In this document: piece after piece, positions 58,701 to 64,000 of the stretch
Numbering within the stretch: the first letter of the stretch is position 1
Layout: every line of letters starts with the position of its first letter
NCBI GenBank assembly: GCA_008933995.1
Contig: WARS01000014.1
Span: 7,425,192 to 7,489,191, forward strand
Origin: Datnioides undecimradiatus
Lineage: Eukaryota > Chordata > Actinopteri > Lobotiformes > Datnioididae
Length of the DNA stretch: 64,000 nt
Direction: 5' to 3'
Notes under the pieces: generated by a model
What the model saw: only the letters and a program-made list of their open reading frames with translations
What the model was told of the DNA's origin: nothing
Databases searched by the model: none
Translations under genes and position numbers: made by a program

Positions 58701-60813
58701 TTAACCTCAGCCAGACACAGAGCCCTCTGCAACCCCCTACTGTCATCTGTTAGAGTGGCCGCATCTTTCCGAGAACTGGGTCGCTGTTTTGGAACACTTC
58801 CCTGGGCTTCTTGCAGGTCTTGCTAAAGAGAACACGAATACAGAAGCTTGTTAGAATTTTCATGTTAATCCACAATGTTTAGATACAGCAACCACTTTAA
58901 TCCTTTCATATTGTTATTTAAACAGTTTATCCTTTACTTTAAGCTAATTGTTTCAACGATTTATCTATTGGCTTTAGCTAACATTTGCAAGGATTACCTA
59001 GCTTTAGCAAACAGTTTCAACTGTTTATCAGTTTAAGCTAACAGTTCAACTGTTTTTTAGCTTTAGCCAACAGTTTCAGCAGTTAATTAGCTTTAGCCAA
59101 AGGTTTCAACGATTAATTAGCTTTAGCTAACAGTTTCAATTGTTTATCTATCGGGTTCAGCTAACAGTTTTAACTGTTTATCAGCTTTAGCTTGCAGTTT
59201 CAACTGTTTTTTAGATTTAGCCAACAGTTTCAACGGTTAATTAGCTTTAGCCAAAGTTTCAACGGTTAATTAGCTTTAGCTAACAGTTTCAACTGTTTAT
59301 CTATCCGCTTTAGCTAAAAGTTTCAAGTGTTCATTAGCCTTAGCTAACTGTGTTGTCTGTTCTTTGGTTTTAGCTAACAGTTTCAACTGTTTATCATTTT
59401 AGCTGTTTTTTATTATATTAGTTAGGCTATGCTACTTGCCATGTACCCACTGGACACAGCAGAACTACCTTCAGTATTAATAGTTCCTGTAGCTACGAGT
59501 GGGCTACAGCAACTGTGGCGGAAGCTAAGCAGAGAAGACTTGTGTCAAGGAGCAACCCAAGCATCAAGGAGAGAAACATAAGTGGCATAAGCATGTTGAC
59601 AGTGTATGAGTAGTTACTGTCACCACCAGAGGAGTGAGAGCTAAGTTCCACACTATAGCTTCTTTATCCATGAGTAGATAAGATAATAGACTTTTACCTT
59701 GACAGACGTCCTGTTGTTGAGATGAATTAATGGTCCAGGCTCTGCAAAGTGTTTTTTCTGTAACATAAAAATGTACTATCATGTTTTGTACTATGTGAGT
59801 TTCAACTCCTCTTTATCACATTTTTAAATAAAAAATGATTTTTCTAAGGTCAAAACAAAACTGAACTCTAAAGCTGAAGCCACCACCACTTAATACACAC
59901 TTTGATAACAGTTGACATTTTCAGTGAGTAAACAGGTAAGTCAGAGGCAGTCACCTGAGCCATGTAGCGCCTGTAGTCCATCCGGAGCTCATGCTGCAGC
60001 CTCTGCTTCTTCCTCTCATACTCTACACCAAGGGGCAGACCCACGCTGCAGCTCTCCTCTGACAAATCACATTCATCAATTTTTAACAGAGACACGAGGT
60101 GAAGAGTTTCATGTCAAAACAAGACAACACCCCCTCTGACAAATGTTGCTCACATGACAACAACACATGATTAGTTACTTATAATGACATATCTCATTTA
60201 ATTTCCTTGTTTCTTATGAAAAGAATCATTTAACAAACAAAGCAAGGATTAAGCGTGGCGTGATGTGGTACTGTACCTTTCCCCTGTGCTAAAGACTTGG
60301 GAGGGATGTTCTCTTTAACAGTGGACCCATAGTCTCTGTGGGATTTAGCCTGTCAGACAACAGGAGAGGGATGTCATGGAAAAAAAGACAGGAACACTGC
60401 AAAAGAAACACCTCAGTGCATTATTTATAACTTTACAAACACATCACTTAGAGCCAAATACTTTATACTTTTGATCAAGTAAAACTTAAAACATTTGTAT
60501 GCGTTTTGCATAATCCGATTCAGCCTGTGTCCTCAGAATATGAAACCTTGTGCATTTTATTATGTTTCATTAATCACTGGATGCCCCTCAGGGTTCAGTT
60601 ATACGACAGGCCATCTGCATAGGAATTTAACAAGATGGATGTCTAAACAATATGTTTCTATTCATATCCCTTACCTGCAACAGTTCAAAACAAACAACCA
60701 TCACCCCAACACACCTTTATTTCCATGTACGGAGGGTCTTGCTCTAAACTGGCTTTATCCTCAGCCACTCTCGCCTTCCGCTCCCTGATGAAGTTCTCCA
60801 GCTCATCATCCAT
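49565..60813 (-). CDS. cspp1: cspp1, centrosome and spindle pole associated protein 1 (27 coding exons)
   Basis: Spliced coding region. Exons in transcript order: 60813-60715, 60349-60277, 60058-59955, 59757-59698, 58822-58500, 58369-58269, 58042-57946, 57734-57677, 57580-57309, 57049-56931, 56824-56683, 56333-56222, 55357-55210, 55120-54992, 54573-54461, 54210-54061, 53939-53796, 52983-52870, 52781-52715, 52508-52382, 51609-51470, 51384-51256, 50858-50818, 50677-50617, 50403-50294, 50153-50018, 49737-49565. All junctions are GT..AG, phases agree, and the sum is 3,342 nt (1,113 residues plus stop). Motifs recognised from vertebrate CSPP1 include [14 protein letters not shown] (about residues 8-21), DYRRYMAQ (85-92), an [14 protein letters not shown] helix (about 267-280), [13 protein letters not shown] (about 550-562), FARGNVF, a charged coiled coil (651-748), [37 protein letters not shown] and [13 protein letters not shown] (1088-1100). 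CSPP1 is known as a microtubule-binding protein of centrosomes, spindle and cilia; loss causes Joubert syndrome in humans. Mammalian long forms are about 1,220-1,250 residues, so this one is shorter. The start has G at -3 and +4. Confidence 0.95.
50018..50153 (-). CDS. cspp1: cspp1 coding exon 26
   Basis: Residues 1012-1056, polar and Arg-rich, not clearly conserved. Acceptor TTCAG|GACCGA. The donor GCCG|GTAGCA is poor, but it gives exactly the phase (1) needed for the conserved last exon. If it is not used, reading continues two codons to a TGA at 50009-50007. Confidence 0.85.
50294..50403 (-). CDS. cspp1: cspp1 coding exon 25
   Basis: Residues 975-1011. [13 protein letters not shown] aligns with LPSARERRRNKWK of CSPP1, preceded by a [10 protein letters not shown] segment. 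Acceptor TTAAG|ACCCCC (a purine-containing, weaker acceptor), donor CCCAG|GTACTC. Phase 1 in, 0 out. Confidence 0.9.
50617..50677 (-). CDS. cspp1: cspp1 coding exon 24
   Basis: Residues 955-974. [12 protein letters not shown] matches NSLLESDSAFIG of CSPP1. Acceptor TGCAG|AGGAGC, donor CATTG|GTAAGA. Phase 0 in, 1 out. Confidence 0.93.
50818..50858 (-). CDS. cspp1: cspp1 coding exon 23 (41-bp microexon)
   Basis: A 41-bp exon, residues 941-954 ([13 protein letters not shown]). It is held by good splice sites (TTCAG|ATTATT, CTG|GTGAGT) and by being required for phase between exons 22 and 24. Similarity is short and weak (mammalian YLDPPRDHHTL), so this is the least certain internal exon apart from exon 4. 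Confidence 0.72.
51256..51384 (-). CDS. cspp1: cspp1 coding exon 22
   Basis: Residues 898-940: [15 protein letters not shown], then a basic [14 protein letters not shown] stretch. It begins like the DSETRVDLKF region of CSPP1 but is diverged beyond that. Acceptor GTCAG|ATGGCG, donor GGATG|GTCAGA. Phase 1 in, 1 out. Confidence 0.85.
51470..51609 (-). CDS. cspp1: cspp1 coding exon 21
   Basis: Residues 851-897. [17 protein letters not shown] is nearly identical to [17 protein letters not shown] in CSPP1, followed by [11 protein letters not shown] (mammals: NVHDFNELK). Acceptor TCCAG|GCATCA, donor CACCG|GTAACC. Phase 2 in, 1 out. Confidence 0.94.
52382..52508 (-). CDS. cspp1: cspp1 coding exon 20
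   Basis: Residues 809-850. [20 protein letters not shown] is the counterpart of [20 protein letters not shown] in CSPP1. Acceptor TTCAG|GTGACA, donor GACAG|GTCAGT. Phase 1 in, 2 out. Confidence 0.93.
52715..52781 (-). CDS. cspp1: cspp1 coding exon 19
   Basis: Residues 787-808. [15 protein letters not shown] matches AQSPPVPARKNQLRA of CSPP1, with a Cys in place of the Arg. Acceptor TTCAG|GAGCGC, donor TGCAG|GTACTG. Phase 0 in, 1 out. Confidence 0.92.
52870..52983 (-). CDS. cspp1: cspp1 coding exon 18
   Basis: Residues 749-786. It starts [15 protein letters not shown] (CSPP1: MRQPSPIVPALQNK) and is Pro/Gln-rich afterwards. Acceptor CCCAG|GTCCGC, donor CTGTCT|GTGAGT. Phase 0 in and out. Confidence 0.9.
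53796..53939 (-). CDS. cspp1: cspp1 coding exon 17 (coiled coil)
   Basis: A 144-bp in-frame exon, residues 701-748, continuing the coiled coil with [20 protein letters not shown] (CSPP1: [20 protein letters not shown]). Acceptor CTCAG|CAAAAA, donor GAGGAG|GTCAGT. It is followed by an 812-bp intron, the longest between the two coiled-coil and Pro-rich parts. Confidence 0.94.
54061..54210 (-). CDS. cspp1: cspp1 coding exon 16 (coiled coil)
   Basis: A 150-bp in-frame exon, residues 651-700, almost entirely charged helix. [20 protein letters not shown] is practically the vertebrate CSPP1 sequence. Acceptor TACAG|ATTGAC, donor ATGGAG|GTGAGG. Phase 0 in and out. Confidence 0.95.
54461..54573 (-). 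CDS. cspp1: cspp1 coding exon 15
   Basis: Residues 613-650. It contains [19 protein letters not shown] and then KYKAYLKQQ (CSPP1: SPFARGNVFGEPPTELQ, LYKNFLRFQ). Acceptor TGTAG|GTTTCA, donor CAGCAG|GTACCC. Phase 1 in, 0 out. Confidence 0.93.
54992..55120 (-). CDS. cspp1: cspp1 coding exon 14
   Basis: Residues 570-612. It begins [18 protein letters not shown], matching TDLNRMHRQNIDAYHNPD of CSPP1. Acceptor CCCAG|CTGACC, donor CTCTG|GTACTG. Phase 1 in, 1 out. Confidence 0.93.
55210..55357 (-). CDS. cspp1: cspp1 coding exon 13
   Basis: Residues 521-569. A charged helix with [20 protein letters not shown] is followed by [18 protein letters not shown], one of the best conserved stretches of CSPP1. 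Two acceptors lie six bases apart (357 and 351 ends); the upstream one retains Ile-Gln and fits the mammalian protein. Donor ATCG|GTTTGT. Phase 0 in, 1 out. Confidence 0.94.
56222..56333 (-). CDS. cspp1: cspp1 coding exon 12
   Basis: Residues 483-520. It ends [11 protein letters not shown], which matches SLQSYQEALQQQ at the start of the central coiled coil of CSPP1. Acceptor GACAG|GCCCAG, donor CAACAG|GTAGGT. Phase 2 in, 0 out. Confidence 0.92.
56683..56824 (-). CDS. cspp1: cspp1 coding exon 11
   Basis: Residues 436-482, Gly/Pro/Ser-rich low-complexity sequence ([17 protein letters not shown] and following). Conservation is weak. The exon is supported by good splice sites (TCCAG|ATGG, ATACA|GTAAAT) and by being the only way to keep the frame between exons 10 and 12. 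Phase 1 in, 2 out. Confidence 0.85.
56931..57049 (-). CDS. cspp1: cspp1 coding exon 10
   Basis: Residues 396-435. A Pro-rich start is followed by [20 protein letters not shown], matching [20 protein letters not shown] of CSPP1. Acceptor CCAG|ACTCCC, donor TACT|GTAAGT. Phase 2 in, 1 out. Confidence 0.92.
57309..57580 (-). CDS. cspp1: cspp1 coding exon 9
   Basis: Residues 306-395. It starts [10 protein letters not shown] (CSPP1: PDRLKQFSVA) and contains [14 protein letters not shown], aligned with ERPRIAFQTPLPPL; the rest is Ser/Pro-rich and diverged, as expected of this disordered region. Acceptor ACCAG|CCGGAC, donor CCCAG|GTAGCC. Phase 0 in, 2 out. Confidence 0.9.
57677..57734 (-). CDS. cspp1: cspp1 coding exon 8
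   Basis: Residues 286-305, [18 protein letters not shown], nearly identical to EKDLELRVAASGAQDPEK of mammalian CSPP1. Acceptor TGCAG|GGAGAA, donor AACAG|GTCAGT. Phase 2 in, 0 out. Confidence 0.94.
57946..58042 (-). CDS. cspp1: cspp1 coding exon 7
   Basis: Residues 254-285. It contains the basic helical segment [20 protein letters not shown] and then HRNKKK, a clear match to the [20 protein letters not shown] block of CSPP1. Acceptor TTCAG|GTGCAG, donor AGAA|GTGAGC. Phase 1 in, 2 out. Confidence 0.93.
58269..58369 (-). CDS. cspp1: cspp1 coding exon 6
   Basis: Residues 220-253, ending [10 protein letters not shown] across the junction, which aligns with the FAGMLFGG just before the conserved helix of CSPP1. 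Acceptor CCAG|GGAGAA, donor CATAG|GTCAGT. Phase 2 in, 1 out. Confidence 0.88.
58500..58822 (-). CDS. cspp1: cspp1 coding exon 5
   Basis: The largest coding exon (323 bp, residues 113-219). It is acidic and polar, with [20 protein letters not shown] and a C-terminal YEKKRSNK. Weakly conserved relative to mammals. Acceptor TTTAG|CAAGAC, donor GGCAG|GTACCT. Phase 0 in, 2 out. Reading through the donor meets stops soon after, which supports splicing here. Confidence 0.85.
58918..59406. repeat. Minisatellite in cspp1 intron 4 (about 30-bp units)
   Basis: About 15 imperfect copies of a unit of roughly 29-33 bp built around TTAGCTTTAGCTAACAGTTT followed by CAACTGTTTATC. Many units contain the palindrome AACAGTTTCAACTGTT. 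A longer block repeats with a spacing of about 154 bp (compare 59047 and 59201), so there is a higher-order layer. It fills most of the intron between coding exons 4 and 5. Confidence 0.9.
59698..59757 (-). CDS. cspp1: cspp1 coding exon 4
   Basis: A 60-bp in-frame exon (residues 93-112) between TTACAG and AAG|GTAAAA. It begins KKHFAEPG, which can be aligned with the KNFLSTG of mammalian CSPP1. The remainder is diverged. Support comes from splice signals, phase and this short similarity, so it is less certain than its neighbours. Confidence 0.75.
59955..60058 (-). CDS. cspp1: cspp1 coding exon 3
   Basis: Residues 58-92. It carries [20 protein letters not shown] and DYRRYMAQ, which correspond to the first GLSLPLGEDYERKK..DYRRYLTQ block of vertebrate CSPP1. 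Acceptor TCAG|AGGAG, donor CTCAG|GTGACT. Phase 1 in, 0 out. Confidence 0.93.
60277..60349 (-). CDS. cspp1: cspp1 coding exon 2
   Basis: It runs from a CAG acceptor to an AAAG|GTACAG donor and encodes residues 34-57 plus one base. The segment KENIPPKS matches the AKENIPPNS block of mammalian CSPP1. Phase 0 in, phase 1 out. Confidence 0.9.
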
Positions 60814-60818
60814 CTCCT
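60715..60818 (-). CDS. cspp1: cspp1 coding exon 1 (start codon exon)
   Basis: The acceptor CAG precedes 60818 and five untranslated bases precede ATG at 60813-60811. It encodes residues 1-33, with [20 protein letters not shown] matching the CSPP1 N-terminus. It ends with ATA AAG before GTGTGT, phase 0. This is the first ATG in the CSPP1 frame, and its context is good (G at -3, G at +4). Confidence 0.93.
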
Positions 60819-61331
60819 CTGGGCAAAGTTATACGTCCAAACTGAGAACACAAAATGATTGCTGCTGTTCATCACCATCGCAGAGAGAACATAACATTAA
60901 GCTGTGTAAAATAATAAAAAGGTATACATGGGTTTTATCGCAACTATAGACTAAAGAAGGTGATTTCACTAATTGCCCCCTTCTCTCTGGTCTAAGTGAG
61001 TAATGAAAACACACAGTTCATTATGTACTGATGTGAGGCACCTGGCAGCACACTTGAAGCTTACTGGTGCATTATTTCTGGAGCTGATGGAGCCAATAAA
61101 AGAGGACGTGTGAGTGTTTCAACCTCGTCTTCAGGGCCGTTAAAATAGGATTATAATGTACAGGGCAAAACAGAGCTCACGTGCACCATAATCCATCAAC
61201 GTCAACATTACGTTAGGTTACGCAAAGACATGAGCAACATATGGATGGACTCTACGTTTGACATTAACTACAGCGATTCGTTTCAACACACAGAGTCGGT
61301 ACCGACAACGGTACTGTCTCTTTAATTTACC

Positions 61332-61344
61332 GTTGTCAAGCAAC
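61332..61344. promoter_or_regulatory. Candidate RFX X-box in cspp1 intron 1
   Basis: GTTGTC-A-AGCAAC is an imperfect palindrome close to the RFX X-box consensus (GTNRCC, 0-3 nt, RGYAAC), with one mismatch in the left half. RFX factors drive many ciliary genes and CSPP1 is ciliary, so the position about 350 bp inside the gene is plausible. A single 13-bp match can arise by chance. Confidence 0.35.
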
Positions 61345-61693
61345 CACAATGAACACGATAGCGTCAGATTCATCACAGATAACGTTAACCCGCTTAACTG
61401 TGTTAGCTTAGCAACAGTCATTACAACAATATAATTATTATAATTATGGAATATAAGTTTTACATGTTATGTGATAATTACTACTTAATTTGTTATAGTA
61501 GCCCCTAGGTTATATTAGCTAGCTGTTAGCTTGAACTAAAGGAAAGGTAAACCCAAAGTAAAGCTAATAAGACTGACACATAAACTAACAAAGCTAACTT
61601 AACCTTCTCTAATGGGTGGTCCCTCGCCCGGCTAGCATTAGCTTTCTAAGTCAACTACCACCTTAATTGTCGCTAGCATGAAACAAAACCTAC

Positions 61694-61790
61694 CATTGAG
61701 CGATGTTTGAATATGACGTTACCGGATAAGGTAATGTTTGCTAGCTTAGAAATGTTGGCGGCGCCTTGGTCGTCTTCTTTGAGCCCAGAA
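61694..61790 (-). other. cspp1: cspp1 non-coding first exon (5' end approximate)
   Basis: A consensus donor, G|GTAGGT, follows position 61694 on the minus strand. No in-frame start matching CSPP1 lies upstream of it, and the next downstream acceptor with CSPP1 coding sequence is at 60818. The upstream limit is a guess from the promoter-like stretch that follows. The exon's last three bases are an ATG, which opens a short reading frame overlapping the real start (see findings). A second potential donor (CG|GTAACG) lies about 28 bases upstream, so two forms are possible. Confidence 0.6.
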
Positions 61791-61860
61791 TTACTGACAA
61801 GTGCACTGTAATATTGCACTACTTCCGGTGATAGGTGTCAAAATAAAACCTTGGACCATC
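61735..61860 (-). promoter_or_regulatory. Likely cspp1 promoter with ETS-type site
   Basis: This lies immediately upstream of the non-coding first exon. It contains a CpG-bearing stretch (ggcggcgcc near 61756) and, at 61821-61828, ACTTCCGG, which is the ETS/GABP core on the opposite strand. ETS sites close to the start are typical of broadly expressed TATA-less vertebrate promoters. No TATA box is obvious. The exact transcription start cannot be read from the sequence. Confidence 0.5.
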
Positions 61861-64000
61861 AACAGTAAGGGTTCCCACTGAGGTTAAACCTGTAAGCATT
61901 TGGTGTATCTGTGTGCTAAAAATGTCCACACACCGAGCGCCCACACATTGATTTCAGTAATCTCTTAAGGTGCAGAGCAAAATGTACTCCATTATATTTC
62001 CTTAATCTTCACCAAAATTGTATATTTTCCTTTTAGATGACTGTTTGGTTCAATATGCCACGCCACGATATCACATGACAATTTATCTTATGATTAACTT
62101 CTTATCTTTATGTCAGTACTACTATTTTGGACCTTTATGTGGGTCCCCATTGCCATATATGAATTAATTTGCGGCAGTTTCCAATAAATACATGGATGTA
62201 CATGGATGGGCCAGTGGACCTGAGGCCAACCTGCTGCTTCTATCATTTCATTTGCCCATCAAGCAGATAATACTCTTTATTCTCTATTTAGTTTACAACT
62301 ACAGAGGAATGCAGTTAGTCTTTGCAGCTGGTTGTGACTTATGGCCCATTGTTAATATTTTGATATCATAGCATGAGACCAGTTATTTTAAAATTTGTGT
62401 ATCATAACATTGTGCAAGGATTTTATTGGTTTTTAAGGCAGTAAAAAGATGTGTTTCTGAACTCACTGGTATGTAAGTTCTATCATTTGTTTTTACCTAC
62501 TTAAATATTATAGCTACATTACTGATAACCCTTAATCATCCCTGGAACAGTGCCACAACATCAACAATAAGGTTTTCAGTTCATAACTCCCAGCCCTGTT
62601 CTGACTCTAATATTTTTCCATTCTGAGGTATATGCAGAATTACACCATTATTTGAAAATGATATATATTTGACACGAGTATTTAGTTACTCATTAACATT
62701 TCAACGACTGACATGTTTTTTCTCAAGCGCTCCTGATACATGTTGTGCTCTTATTTTGAAGGGAGAGCAGTACCCTTCCTGTCTTGTCACGCACTCTCTC
62801 CAGCTCCACATATCGTGGCTCAGCTGTGTTGCATTGCTTATTACCGAGGTAACGCGGCAATGCTCACGCCCACTGCCCCCGAGACTCGGCCCAGCCTGTG
62901 GGGAACACATGTTGCATTCATGTCATATGAAAAAACAAATCACACCCTTTGCAGCAAGACAGCTGTGTTCGGAAATACAAGAAATAGGACCTCAACCGCT
63001 CCAAATGCAGTTTAAATAAACTGGTTCATGGGTGATCCTTTCCATCCATGAGGAGCTGTAGTGACAAGTGCTTCTTTAAAAGCATTTTACTTTAAACACC
63101 AAGTTCATCCCATGTTATTTGATTGCAGAAGAATCATATTCAAATAATACTTTAGGTTGAGATGGCTGTCCTGTTACTGCTGCCGCCCCTACTCATTTTC
63201 TTTGGCACTAAATTTGTTAGAACGTTACAGGGATGTTTCACAGAACTGCCCCTTTTCTTCATTTTCGTTTCATAAATGCTTGTTAAGTAAATTAACCGCA
63301 TATGCTGCCTAGTGTCTTTAGGCACATGCTGTTGGATCAGTGGATAAGCTGTGTTAATATTATTTATATTTATAACATTTATGGATGATATTATTATAAT
63401 ATGATCCTAGGGCATCTTCAAAGACCATTTTAAGAAATTCAAAATGCCACTTCCACTTCTTTTGTTTGCAATTTATTGCTTATATAAACGCTCTCTAAAC
63501 AATTTTTGGTAAAAATAAAATCTATCAATAATAATCATAAATAAAATCATCACAATGACTTTTACATGACATTATATTGCACAATTATAAGCCTTAACAA
63601 GAATCACAGAACACAAGTGTTGTTGCTCAGGTTGTGTGTAGGAGGAATGTTCAGAGGTCCGTGGGCAATGACACACACTCGTTGCCTTCAGAGGAAAAGC
63701 TGGTCTTTAACTGTCTTTGCTGCATTTAATCGAGGTTTTCAGATAATCTGCTCTAGACACTGATCACCAAACAATCAAGCTGTTTACTGATGGTTACCCT
63801 GCTTTGTTATCTATAGACCGCCATGATTAACGCACAAACAGAACATCTCTTCTCAGTTCGTTGTGGTACAGATCTGTTTCAGTGCTATTGAAATAAGAAA
63901 AAAAAAAAAAGTAGACGTGTGTCACATGATGTCAAAAATACAATTTGTTCTCGTGTGAATGTGGACTTTCAGGTACAAACGTGATGAGTCTAGTTAAACA
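61861..64000. other. Upstream flank of cspp1, no gene recognised
   Basis: AT-rich unique sequence. In mammals COPS5 lies head-to-head with CSPP1, but no COPS5-like exon (JAMM motif or flanks) could be recognised in these 2.1 kb. Open frames at 62669-63019 and 62740-63015 show no known motif. Confidence 0.5.

Noticed and set aside
59420-59690. Hidden cspp1 exon carrying the second LSLPIGE block
   Set aside because: Neither the motif nor a suitable acceptor/donor pair with open frame was found on the minus strand.
61719-61736. Second X-box (GTTACC..GGTAAT) at the promoter
   Set aside because: Half-sites are five bases apart and the second one is not RGYAAC; spacing does not fit RFX.
1-64000. 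CRISPR arrays, operons or bacterial-type defence systems
   Set aside because: The DNA is vertebrate, and none of the repeats has regular repeat-spacer structure.

Overview
The window looks like teleost fish nuclear DNA. It has intron-split genes with GT..AG junctions, very many (CA)n/(TG)n microsatellites, fragments of fish-type non-LTR retrotransposons and tRNA-like SINEs, and Tc1/mariner-type DNA transposons flanked by TA duplications. The species cannot be read from the sequence.

Only one protein-coding gene could be recognised. It lies on the minus strand from about 61.8 kb down to about 49.3 kb and is the fish orthologue of CSPP1 (centrosome and spindle pole associated protein 1). I traced 27 coding exons, from a start codon at 60813-60811 to a stop at 49567-49565. 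All splice phases agree, giving a predicted protein of 1,113 residues. A short non-coding first exon ends at 61694, next to a promoter-like stretch with an ETS-type site. The protein keeps most blocks I know from the mammalian protein, but a second N-terminal block could not be found. Teleosts can carry two cspp1 paralogues; which one this is cannot be decided here.

The 49 kb on the left (1 to about 49,300) contains no recognisable host coding exon. It holds microsatellites; a 364-bp MITE with TA duplication (5538-5901); a 1,348-bp broken Tc1/mariner transposon (9041-10388); SINE and LINE relics (about 4.7, 28.7, 30.9 and 44.4 kb); long polypyrimidine tracts (6.4-6.8 and 18.5-18.8 kb); and AT-rich, homeodomain-motif-rich stretches that could be conserved regulatory elements (about 6.7-7.1 and 36.9-37.2 kb). 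The right end (61.85-64 kb) is also non-coding as far as I can see.

The most unusual local structures are a perfect 21-bp inverted repeat with a 9-nt loop at 42706-42756, a minisatellite of about 490 bp in a cspp1 intron whose units carry a MYB-like palindrome (about 58918-59406), and the transposase gene at 9.2-10.2 kb, where the segment with the third catalytic acidic residue has been replaced by a 27-bp tandem duplication. I found no CRISPR array, operon, tRNA, rRNA or clearly novel multi-gene system.
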